A stretch of DNA of 64,000 nucleotides, taken from contig NZ_CAKKLX010000006.1 in NCBI RefSeq assembly GCF_918698155.1, positions 1 to 64,000 of the forward strand. Direction: 5' to 3'. The position numbers and the translations under genes are program-made. This DNA comes from Roseomonas sp. CECT 9278 (GTDB lineage Bacteria > Pseudomonadota > Alphaproteobacteria > Acetobacterales > Acetobacteraceae). Under the pieces are notes generated by a model. That model was not told the origin of the DNA. It saw only the letters and a program-made list of their open reading frames with translations, and ran no database searches. This document shows, in pieces, positions 17,992-25,358 of the stretch (its first letter is position 1; every line of letters begins with the position of its first letter).

Positions 17992-18756
17992 ATGGCGCGT
18001 CGCCGACAACTCTATGAGGGCAAGGCCAAGATCCTGTTCGAGGGGCCGGAACCCGGCACTCTCGTGCAGTACTTCAAGGACGATGCCACCGCGGGCAATG
18101 GCGCCAAGAAGGGCACGATCACCGGCAAGGGCGTGCTCAACAACCGCATCAGCGAATACCTGATGACCCGGCTGCACGAGATCGGCATCCCGACCCACTT
18201 CATCCGCCGCCTGAACATGCGCGAGCAGCTGATCCGCGAGGTCGAGATCATCCCGCTCGAGGTGGTGGTGCGCAACGTCGCGGCGGGTTCGCTTGCCACC
18301 CGCCTGGGGATCACCGAAGGCCAGCGCCTGCCGCGGTCGATCATCGAATACTACTACAAGAACGACCAGCTGAACGACCCGATGGTGGCGGAAGAACACA
18401 TCACCTGCTTCGGCTGGGCCGCGACCCAGGACCTCGATGACATGGTGGCGCTGACGCTGCGCGTGAACGACTTCCTCACCGGCCTGTTCCTCGGCGTCGG
18501 CATCACGCTGGTCGATTTCAAGCTGGAATTCGGCCGGCTGTGGGAGAACGAGGAGATGCGCATCGTCCTCGCCGACGAGATCTCCCCCGACAATTGCCGC
18601 CTGTGGGACGCCAAGACCGGCGAGAAGATGGACAAGGACCGCTTCCGCCGCGACCTCGGCAAGGTCGAGGAAGGCTACCAGGAAGTGGCGCGCCGCCTCG
18701 GCATCCTGCCCGAGGCCGGGCCGCGCGACATGTCCGGTCCGGAGGTGATGCAGTGA
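17992..18756 (+). CDS. purC: Phosphoribosylaminoimidazole-succinocarboxamide synthase
   Basis: 254 residues. Condenses CAIR with aspartate using ATP to form SAICAR. Typical features are [10 protein letters not shown] at the N-terminus, [14 protein letters not shown] in the middle, and [10 protein letters not shown] and [14 protein letters not shown] toward the end. Its stop shares GTGA with the purS start, giving translational coupling. First gene of purC-purS-(small membrane protein)-purQ. Confidence 0.97.
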   Translation: MARRRQLYEGKAKILFEGPEPGTLVQYFKDDATAGNGAKKGTITGKGVLNNRISEYLMTRLHEIGIPTHFIRRLNMREQLIREVEIIPLEVVVRNVAAGSLATRLGITEGQRLPRSIIEYYYKNDQLNDPMVAEEHITCFGWAATQDLDDMVALTLRVNDFLTGLFLGVGITLVDFKLEFGRLWENEEMRIVLADEISPDNCRLWDAKTGEKMDKDRFRRDLGKVEEGYQEVARRLGILPEAGPRDMSGPEVMQ

Positions 18757-18992
18757 AGGCGCGCGTCTATGTGATGCCCAAGGCCGGCGTGCTCGACCCG
18801 CAGGGCAAGGCGATCGGCCAGGCGCTGGAAGGCCTGGGCTTCGCCGGCGTGCAGGATGTGCGCGCGGGCAAGGTGATCGAGCTCGACCTGGCCGAGACCG
18901 ACCCCGCCGCGGCGCGCGCGGCAGCCGAGGAGATGGCGCGCAGGCTGCTGGCGAACACCGTGATCGAATCCTACCGGGTCGAGATCGCCTGA
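18753..18992 (+). CDS. purS: FGAM synthase subunit PurS
   Basis: 79 residues starting at GTG 18753, overlapping the purC stop. PurS is the small structural subunit of the three-part phosphoribosylformylglycinamidine synthase, bridging PurQ and PurL. The pattern [19 protein letters not shown] and the closing [10 protein letters not shown] are characteristic. Co-occurrence with short PurQ and PurL in this window fits the PurSQL form of the enzyme. Confidence 0.95.
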   Translation: MKARVYVMPKAGVLDPQGKAIGQALEGLGFAGVQDVRAGKVIELDLAETDPAAARAAAEEMARRLLANTVIESYRVEIA

Positions 18993-18993
18993 C

Positions 18994-19224
18994 ATGATCA
19001 AGGCGAGCCTCCTCGCCATGCTCGTGCTGACCGTGCTGATCTCGGTCGGGCTGCGTTGGCGCGAGGACCGCATCGCCACGACCCAGCCGCGCCCGCGCAT
19101 CAATATCGTCGAACGCGGCAAGCGCACGGTGAACCGCTGGGTGACGGCCGCCGCCATCGCCGCCGTCGCGACCACGCTGTTGCTCGGCGGGCTCAATTGG
19201 CTGCGCGTTGCGACCGGCGGCTGA
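18994..19224 (+). CDS. Small two-helix membrane protein
   Basis: 76 residues with hydrophobic segments at about 3-20 and 50-70, separated by a basic, Arg-rich loop (RWREDRIATTQPRPR). The start is one base after the purS stop, and purQ follows 18 bases after its end, so it is part of the pur transcript. No recognised family. A membrane protein between purS and purQ has no known place in the synthase complex, so any link to purine synthesis is positional only. Confidence 0.7.
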   Translation: MIKASLLAMLVLTVLISVGLRWREDRIATTQPRPRINIVERGKRTVNRWVTAAAIAAVATTLLLGGLNWLRVATGG

Positions 19225-19242
19225 AGGCAGAGGACACTTCCG

Positions 19243-19938
19243 ATGAAGGCCGCGATCATCACCTTCCCCGGCACCAACCGCGAACGCGACATGCGCACCG
19301 CGCTGAAGCGCGCGACCGGGCGCGACCCCGCCATGCTGTTCCACCGCGAGGCATTGCCCGCCGGCCTCGACCTGGTGGTCCTGCCGGGCGGCTTTTCCTA
19401 CGGCGACTACCTGCGCTGCGGCGCCATGGCCGCGCAATCGCCCATCATGCGCGACGTGCGCGACTTCGCCGCACGCGGCGGCCATGTGCTGGGCGTGTGC
19501 AACGGCTTCCAGATCCTGATCGAGGCCGGCCTGCTGCCTGGCGGGCTGCTGCGCAACGCGACGCTGCGCTTCCTGTCGATGGATTGCCGCATGCGGGTGG
19601 AACGCGCCGGCACGGCGTTCACGTCGCGCTGGCAGAAGGGGGCCACCTTCCGCGCGCCGATGGCCCATGGCGACGGCAACTACTTCGCCGACGACGCGAC
19701 GCTCGACCGGCTCGAAGGCGAAGGCCTGGTCGCCTTCCGCTACGTCGACGAACGCGGCGAGGCGACCGACGCCGCCAATCGCAACGGCTCGGCGCGCAAC
19801 ATCGCGGGCATCCTTTCCCCCAACCTGCGCGTCTGCGGCCTGATGCCGCATCCCGAGGACCTGGTGGACGAGCTGATGGGCGGCACCGACGGCCTGCCGA
19901 TGTTCGACAGCCTGGCCGACGCCTTCGCGCACGCCTGA
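19243..19938 (+). CDS. purQ: FGAM synthase, glutaminase subunit PurQ
   Basis: 231-residue class I glutamine amidotransferase that releases ammonia from glutamine for PurL. The nucleophile is C86 in GVCNGFQ and the His/Glu partners are H203/E205 in MPHPEDLVD. The [11 protein letters not shown] segment is the PurQ hallmark. An SD-like AGAGGA lies upstream of the ATG. In relatives purL directly follows; here about 5.4 kb of other genes intervenes. Confidence 0.97.
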   Translation: MKAAIITFPGTNRERDMRTALKRATGRDPAMLFHREALPAGLDLVVLPGGFSYGDYLRCGAMAAQSPIMRDVRDFAARGGHVLGVCNGFQILIEAGLLPGGLLRNATLRFLSMDCRMRVERAGTAFTSRWQKGATFRAPMAHGDGNYFADDATLDRLEGEGLVAFRYVDERGEATDAANRNGSARNIAGILSPNLRVCGLMPHPEDLVDELMGGTDGLPMFDSLADAFAHA

Positions 19939-19945
19939 CGGGCTG

Positions 19946-20503
19946 TCAGCCCAGATCCTCCCGCGCGCCCCGGCGCCACACCGCCAGCCCGTCCACGCGG
20001 CGTGCGTAGTCGCGCCGGGAAGCCGGCACGCCGATGCGCCGCGCCAGCAGTAGCGCCAGGGCCTCGGCCAACGCGACGTCGTTCATCATCTCGACATGCA
20101 GGCCGCGCCAGCCCCGCCGCAACGACAGATCGAACTTGATGAACACGGCATCGCCTTCCGGCGTGCCTGCCAACGGGCTGCCGCCGCGCGGCCGCATCCA
20201 GACGCCTCGGCTGACCACGCGCCCGAACGCCGGGAACGGAATGCGCCGGCGCCATGCCAGGCCATACAGGGTGCGGGTGATCACCACCTCCGGCCGATCG
20301 GCGCAAACCTCGACCCGTCGCCGGCACAAAATCCACAGGACCACGAGCGCATGGATCGGCACGAGCACCATGAGCGGCTGCCACCACCCCGCCCCGCCAT
20401 CCCACGCCAGGCCGCCGGCGATGACCACCAGCACGGCCGTCGCGCTGCCGATCGCCACCCACGCGCCCAAGCCGGGCCGTGTATCACCGAATGACAAGGA
20501 CAT
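19946..20503 (-). CDS. Membrane protein of unknown function
   Basis: 185 residues from ATG 20503 (a GTG at 20512 is also possible). Two hydrophobic segments at about 16-35 and 40-58 are followed by a soluble C-terminal part of about 120 residues with alternating strands (RVEVCADRPEVVITRTL, RIPFPAFGRVVSRG). The architecture resembles PH-like small membrane proteins, but I do not recognise the family. It is convergent with purQ, ending 8 bases away. Confidence 0.6.
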   Translation of the reverse strand: MSLSFGDTRPGLGAWVAIGSATAVLVVIAGGLAWDGGAGWWQPLMVLVPIHALVVLWILCRRRVEVCADRPEVVITRTLYGLAWRRRIPFPAFGRVVSRGVWMRPRGGSPLAGTPEGDAVFIKFDLSLRRGWRGLHVEMMNDVALAEALALLLARRIGVPASRRDYARRVDGLAVWRRGAREDLG

Positions 20504-20925
20504 GCCGGCCACCCCGGCGGGACCGCCCCGCCGCAGCCGACCCTACATCACCCGGCCGCCATGCGCCGTAAGGCAGGGCAATCTTAACGCCCCGGGGGCG
20601 TCGCGGGCAGCTTCGCCCGATCGGCACCTGCGCCACCGCACAGCCGCTTCGATATTGTTCGGATCAAGCGCCAACCGAAGCGATCACCATGGCGCCCCCG
20701 AAGGTCCGCGGGATGGCGCGCATGGTCAGTCCTCCGTCGTCGGGCGCATCGCGGAGCGCACCGCCGAGGTTTGCGCACCCGGCGCCGCGCCTGCGCGTTG
20801 CCAGCAGGGCACCCATGCGCGCCTGGCGGCGAATTTCCTTGTGCGGATCAGCTTGCAGAATGAAAGCTGAACGCCGCGCACAATCCGCCCTCGCGGTGGC
20901 GTGCCCATCCTCAAGGACGCCGGCC
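20504..20925. other. Intergenic stretch before the MFS gene
   Basis: 422 bases between divergent genes. Open frames cross it because of the high GC, but none has a domain, an SD site or a plausible composition. It must hold promoters for the membrane protein and the MFS transporter; a clear -35/-10 pair was not found. Confidence 0.45.
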
Positions 20926-22206
20926 ATGTTCGCAGCCACCGCCGCCACCTGGTTCGCCCGTCGCGGCATCCACTACGGATGGGTGATGGTGGCCCTCACC
21001 TTCCTCGTCTCCGTCTGCACCTCGGCCGCCGTCAGCCTGCCCGGCGTGCTGATCGTGCCGATGACCGAGGAGTTCGGCTGGGGCCGCGGGGCCGTCGCCG
21101 GCGCCATGGGCGTCATGTTCTGCCTCTTTGCCGTGATGGCGCCCTTCGCCGGCGCGCTGATGATCCGCCACGGGCTGCGCCGGGTCGTCTCCACCGCCGC
21201 CATCATCGCCGTCATCGCCGTCATCGGCCTCACGCAGGTCGCGACACCCTGGCAGGTCTGGGCCTGCCTCGCCCTTCTGGGCGGCGCGGCGGGCATGGTC
21301 GCGCTGGTGCTCTCCGCCACCGTGGCCAATCGCTGGTTCGTCGAGCGCCGCGGCCTGGTCATGGGCCTGCTGACCGCCGCCTTCGCCGCCGGGCAGCTCA
21401 CCTTCCTGCCCGCCGCCGCGGCGCTGGCAGCGAGCCACGGTTGGCGCATGGCGATCCTGCCGGCGATCATCGGCCTGGCCATCTGCGCCACGCTGTATCT
21501 GCTGTTCGCACGCGACTGGCCGGCGCAGGTCGGCCTCGCCCCCTATGGCGCCAAGGCGATCGTCCCGCCGCCGGCAGCCTCGGCCAACAATGTCGTCTCG
21601 CTCAGCCTGTCGGTGCTGGGGGAATCGCTGCGCAACCGGGTGTTCTGGATCCTGGCCGGGACCTTCTTCATCTGCGGGCTGTCCTCCACCGGCATCGTCA
21701 ACCAGCACTTCATCCCCTTCTGCGGGGACATGGGCGTATCGGCCGTGGTGGCGGCATCCTTCCTCGCGATGATGGGGGTGTTCAACTTCATCGGCACGGT
21801 CTGCTCGGGCTGGCTGTCGGACCGCTTCGACAACCGCATCCTGCTGGCCTGGTACTACGGGCTGCGCGGCCTGGCGCTGATCTGGCTGCCCTTCAGCAGC
21901 TTCGACATGCTCTCACTGACCCTCTTCGCGGTATTCTTCGGCCTGGACTACGTGGCAACGGTGCCGCCGACGGTGAAACTCGCGGCGCTGCATTTCGGGC
22001 CGGAGAAGGCCGCCATCGTCTTCGGCTGGGCGTTTGCGGCGCACCAGCTGGGCAGCGCGGTCTCGGCAGCGATGGGCGGGGTGTGGCGGGACGTGGCGGG
22101 CAGCTACGGGCCGGCCTTCATCACGGTGGGGATGATCAGCGTGAGCGCGGCACTTGCGGTGCTGACGCTGCATGATGCGCGGGGGCGGGCGGTGCGCGCG
22201 GCTTGA
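20926..22206 (+). CDS. MFS transporter, OFA/monocarboxylate-like
   Basis: 426 residues with about twelve hydrophobic segments. The start MFAATAATWFARRGIHYGWVMV is typical of the oxalate/formate antiporter-like and monocarboxylate branch of the major facilitator superfamily. The inter-helix loop GWLSDRFDNRILLAWYYGLRG corresponds to the conserved motif of the second half. The ATG at 20926 places the first helix right after a short basic N-terminus. Substrate unknown. A lineage-specific gene between purQ and purL, transcribed in the same direction. Confidence 0.85.
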   Translation: MFAATAATWFARRGIHYGWVMVALTFLVSVCTSAAVSLPGVLIVPMTEEFGWGRGAVAGAMGVMFCLFAVMAPFAGALMIRHGLRRVVSTAAIIAVIAVIGLTQVATPWQVWACLALLGGAAGMVALVLSATVANRWFVERRGLVMGLLTAAFAAGQLTFLPAAAALAASHGWRMAILPAIIGLAICATLYLLFARDWPAQVGLAPYGAKAIVPPPAASANNVVSLSLSVLGESLRNRVFWILAGTFFICGLSSTGIVNQHFIPFCGDMGVSAVVAASFLAMMGVFNFIGTVCSGWLSDRFDNRILLAWYYGLRGLALIWLPFSSFDMLSLTLFAVFFGLDYVATVPPTVKLAALHFGPEKAAIVFGWAFAAHQLGSAVSAAMGGVWRDVAGSYGPAFITVGMISVSAALAVLTLHDARGRAVRAA

Positions 22207-22217
22207 GGGGTGGCGTC

Positions 22218-22236
22218 GCAGGGGCGCCGCCCCTGC
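22218..22236 (+). terminator. Hairpin after the MFS gene
   Basis: 8-bp perfect inverted repeat (22218-22225 and 22229-22236) with a 3-base loop, 12 bases after the MFS stop, with ggggt/acccc outer bases able to extend the stem. There is no T-run. It resembles the GGGGC-type intergenic hairpins common in this family and could serve both convergent genes. Confidence 0.45.
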
Positions 22237-22287
22237 ACCCCGGCACGAAACTCTGTTTCCTGCACCTTCGGGCTTTTGGACTGTTGC

Positions 22288-22584
22288 TCAGGAGAGGTGG
22301 CGGGGCACGTCCATGCGCTGGTGCAGGATGCGGATGATCTCCGGTGCGCCATCCTCGCGACGGAGGAAGTAGAGCGTGTGCGAACCGACCGCGGCCTTCC
22401 GGAAGCCGGGCCGCGCATCGCTCGCATCCCGGTCGGGATAGCCGCGCGCGGCGAGCGACCGACAGGCATCCCTGATCGCCGCGACATAGCGTTCCGCCTG
22501 CCGCCGCCCCCAATGCTCTTCCGTATAGTCTCAGATCGCTTCGGGATCGGCCTCGGCCGCCGGCGTGAGGAAGAAGCGCGTCAC
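22288..22584 (-). pseudogene. parE: ParE-like toxin with an internal TGA (broken)
   Basis: Reading from GTG 22584, which shares GTGA with the parD stop, the frame encodes VTRFFLTPAAEADPEAI, then TGA at 22531-22533, then DYTEEHWGRRQAERYVAAIR and a normal ParE tail to a stop at 22288 (98 codons in all). The family has Trp at this point (a WDY-type motif), so a single TGG-to-TGA change explains the break. The rest of the frame is intact, including HTLYFLRR and IIRILHQRMDVPRHL, so the lesion is recent or a sequencing error. If real, the ribosome-stalling/gyrase-type toxin is lost while its antitoxin remains. Confidence 0.8.
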
Positions 22585-22826
22585 GCGCCGGATGCGCGGC
22601 CCTTGCGCACCATGAAGGCGTCGAAATCGAACTCTCGCGCCGGGCCGGAGCGCAGGCCGTCATCGAGCGCATCGCCCAACGCCTGCATCGCCGCCTCGCG
22701 TTCTTCCAGCAACCGCAACCCGGCACGGATCACCTCGCTGGCAGAGCCATAGCGGCCGGTCCTCACCTGCCCGTCCACGAAATCGGCCATGTGGTCGCCG
22801 AGGGAAATGGATGTGTTGCGCGCCAT
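22581..22826 (-). CDS. parD: ParD-like antitoxin (ribbon-helix-helix)
   Basis: 81 residues. It starts MARNTSISLGDHMADFVDGQV and continues with GRYGSASEVIRAGLRLLEE, the type II ParD/CopG DNA-binding fold; the C-terminal acidic tail normally wraps the ParE toxin. A strong AGGAGG precedes the ATG at 22826. The stop overlaps the start of the broken parE. Type II antitoxins normally autorepress their promoter. Confidence 0.88.
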   Translation of the reverse strand: MARNTSISLGDHMADFVDGQVRTGRYGSASEVIRAGLRLLEEREAAMQALGDALDDGLRSGPAREFDFDAFMVRKGRASGA

Positions 22827-22849
22827 GCTTCGGACCTCCTGCGGCACGA

Positions 22850-22864
22850 TACCAAAATCCGGTA
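22850..22864. promoter_or_regulatory. Possible parD operator
   Basis: Inverted repeat TACC-N7-GGTA at 22850-22853 and 22861-22864, centred about 30 bases upstream of the parD start and just before its AGGAGG. It is a plausible ribbon-helix-helix autoregulation site, but a four-base half-site is weak evidence. Confidence 0.25.
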
Positions 22865-23058
22865 CTCTGCGCATCCTTGCCGACGGCTCGCTATCCGACC
22901 GCTTCGACGACCGCGCGCTGCTGGCCAATCACCTTCGGATCGTTGAGCGGCAGCCAACTAAGCCAGCGCGCAAAGGCTATCTATAAGTAAAAAAATGTAA
23001 GCCAAGACGCGATCAGAACTTAGGAACAACTACTCCAACTCATCGACTAAGCGTAAAA

Positions 23059-24468
23059 TTAAATTCTAAGCTTATAGGCTTTTCCAGAAATAATATCTCT
23101 GAACAAATCGACCGCCTCATGCGACCACTTTCGTACGGCGGATGATTCTTTTTTTCCAGTCTTAATACGCTCATGATATACGTTGTCAGATCTCCGAAGA
23201 TCTACACCTTTTTCATCCCTAATTTTTCTAATTATTGGATTAAGGGCATTCCATCCCTTCAAGCCTAATTCATCCGCGACTTGAGTAAGAGTTAGCGGGT
23301 GAGTCTTGTTGTCTGTATCCGCGAACGTAAGTCCCAGCATTCGCGGCAGATGAACGTCATCGTTCGTTACTTTTTCAAGAGTCGCATAGTCTACCTCAAC
23401 CGTTCCTCCCGGTATATCCTTTCTGGTTAGCTTCATTAATCTGGCCGCCAACGACCTCAACAATGCCGGATTTACTTGTTTTAATTCATGTCTTGCAGAT
23501 AGAATTTTAAATATATCGAGTAGAGATGATACATTAAATACCTTAAGCCGGTATTGTCTTCCGTCTTCTTCGTCGTCAATGACAACCTCTGATTGGCTCG
23601 GACCGGCCTTGAGTTCTGGCCTCCAGATGATCTGAGCCACGTTCGGAACAAGACCCGTATCGTCAGCCGCTATTCTTCCTATATCCTGAAGTAAAGTTCG
23701 GACATTCGGATCGCCAAGACCGTATCCAAAAATTAGCACCGGATGCTCAATGAAATAAGTTAATAATTTTGCAGCAAAATATCGACTTTGCTTATGCCAA
23801 TTTTTATAATTATCTTTAGTCAAAACTAAACTAGCTGGATCGGTTGCCATTCCATGTATATGAAATATCTCTCCGTATGAATTTAAGTCGTATTTTAAAA
23901 CTCCTCGACCAACTATAGGCTCGTATCCCTTGAAGATCATCTCAAGAAGAGCGTCATAGTTTGTCGTGATAATCGCGTGTGGGCGAATCGCTTCCAATGC
24001 AGCTATCTCAGCGATAAAATCTTTATTTAGTTTATTTGAGTCGACAGGCGTGAGATCGACTAAGCGTTTTGCGATGAGAGCCTTCAAAAATACATGGCGA
24101 TCCGTTCCTTCAAACAGGACAGGATCAAAGTGGCTCTTGCCGACACCCCAGGCCCACTCGAAGATGAGAGCTGCAATCGCAGTCCCAATCTCGACTTTAT
24201 CGTCGCCAAATTTCTGAACAAAATACGTATAAGGTGGAGCGCTTTCTCCAAGGAAACCAAGCGCATAGCGCAGCGCCCCCTCCCAATCAGGCGCGTTTAT
24301 ATAACGCCTCGCGATTCCCGCTCCAACAAATAGAACTGGCTGTACTTCAAATTCTTCAATTATACTACGAATAGCATCAACGATCGCTGCGGGCGTTTCA
24401 GATTTTTCACTCTCGTCGGGACGTTGTTCAATCTCTACAGCGTCGGCTTTACTTTTTTTTGGCGTCAC
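23059..24468 (-). CDS. SIR2-like domain protein, candidate NAD-consuming defence effector
   Basis: 469 residues from GTG 24468, preceded by GGGGGA at good spacing; a GTG at 24492 is in frame but lacks an SD site. A SIR2-like Rossmann fold spans about 40-265: VLFVGAGIARRY (glycine loop, G49-G51), ITTNYD (N170), HIHG (H203/H205) and FGYGLGDPNVRTLL. In ThsA and DSR2 the matching Asn and His are catalytic for NAD cleavage. The remaining about 200 residues hold a helical region with a winged-helix-like stretch (TLTQVADELGLKGWNALNP). The gene is about 40-45% GC by eye against about 70% around it, a sign of transfer. No TIR, HerA or Argonaute partner is adjacent. Neighbours are a broken ParDE module and a transposase-derived gene. 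Defence function is inferred. Confidence 0.75.
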   Translation of the reverse strand: MTPKKSKADAVEIEQRPDESEKSETPAAIVDAIRSIIEEFEVQPVLFVGAGIARRYINAPDWEGALRYALGFLGESAPPYTYFVQKFGDDKVEIGTAIAALIFEWAWGVGKSHFDPVLFEGTDRHVFLKALIAKRLVDLTPVDSNKLNKDFIAEIAALEAIRPHAIITTNYDALLEMIFKGYEPIVGRGVLKYDLNSYGEIFHIHGMATDPASLVLTKDNYKNWHKQSRYFAAKLLTYFIEHPVLIFGYGLGDPNVRTLLQDIGRIAADDTGLVPNVAQIIWRPELKAGPSQSEVVIDDEEDGRQYRLKVFNVSSLLDIFKILSARHELKQVNPALLRSLAARLMKLTRKDIPGGTVEVDYATLEKVTNDDVHLPRMLGLTFADTDNKTHPLTLTQVADELGLKGWNALNPIIRKIRDEKGVDLRRSDNVYHERIKTGKKESSAVRKWSHEAVDLFRDIISGKAYKLRI

Positions 24469-24740
24469 AAGATTTCCCCCGAAGCCACCCACATCAGCCC
24501 AAAAAACAGCGCCTGACTGTTGCAGCGGGTCCCCGTCAGCCTGCAGAGGCTATCGCCGTAAGCAATTTGCATGCTCCTTATAGTACGAAACCTATTGGAT
24601 TTCACCAGTTTCTCGGGCGCATCGGCGTGACATCAAGAGGCCGAGCCGAGCCGCGCTGAGCCGTAACGGGAACAAGACAAGTCTCCGCCCGAACATAGGA
24701 AAATATTGATTTTTCCGCGACCGTGTGCATTTATCCTTCG

Positions 24741-25301
24741 ATGCAGCCCCTCACCCCCACCCAATTCCTCGCCCTCCTCCCCTACATCCTCCCCCGCTCC
24801 CCCGCCGGCCGCTCCATCGGCGACCTCCGCGGCCGCATGAACGCCATATTCCACCTCGCCTGCACCACCGCCCCCTGGAGCGCCCTCCCGCCCGAACACG
24901 GCAAGCCCGACACCGTCTCCCGCTACTTCCGCCGCCTCACCCATGCCGGCCTCTGGGAACGCCTGCTCGAAGCCATCAAGGAAAACGATCCCAAGCACCC
25001 GCTGAACGAGATCGCCCCCCTCATCTTCCGCGCCTGCCGCCGCGCCGTGCGTCTGCGGGGCCTGAAATTCCTCGTCCTCATCCGCCGCCTCGGCTTCCTC
25101 CAGGCCCTGAACGGCCCGCCGGACAAGCTCCCCAACCCCGATTTGTCCGAAAGCCTCAGGCACACGCGCTTCCCGCCCTACCCCGAAACGAAAGCGCAAT
25201 CCGACGCCTACCGCGCCCTCATCAAGGCGCTGAAACAGCTCCACCGCGTCATCGGCGGCGTGAAGCACCTCACCCGCCAGCAGCGCCTCGGCTGGTCATG
25301 A
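24741..25301 (+). CDS. IS5 transposase N-terminal-like (DUF4096) protein
   Basis: 186 residues. Residues about 20-80 (GRSIGDLRGRMNAIFHLACT, TAPWSALPPEHGK, TVSRYFRRLTHAGLWERLL) match the N-terminal DUF4096 region of IS5-family transposases. No DDE catalytic domain follows; instead there is a basic helical C-terminus (LIRRLGFLQAL, YRALIKALKQLHRVIGGVK). GC is that of the host, and no terminal inverted repeats are seen, so this looks like an old, exapted DNA-binding remnant and not a live insertion sequence. The start is uncertain (ATG 24741 or GTG 24723). It sits between the SIR2-like gene and purL. Confidence 0.65.
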   Translation: MQPLTPTQFLALLPYILPRSPAGRSIGDLRGRMNAIFHLACTTAPWSALPPEHGKPDTVSRYFRRLTHAGLWERLLEAIKENDPKHPLNEIAPLIFRACRRAVRLRGLKFLVLIRRLGFLQALNGPPDKLPNPDLSESLRHTRFPPYPETKAQSDAYRALIKALKQLHRVIGGVKHLTRQQRLGWS

Positions 25302-25358
25302 GCAGCCCCGCGCAGACACCCCCTGGACAGCGGCCACCGCCCTACCCACAAGGCAGGC

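Noticed and set aside
24698-24716. Short GGAAAA/TTTTCC hairpin before the transposase-like gene
   Set aside because: Six-base stem with a seven-base AT loop in AT-rich DNA; too weak to call a terminator or IS end.
23059-25301. Thoeris, SIR2-HerA or SIR2-APAZ Argonaute system
   Set aside because: No TIR, HerA ATPase or Argonaute gene is adjacent. Only a stand-alone SIR2-like gene can be supported.
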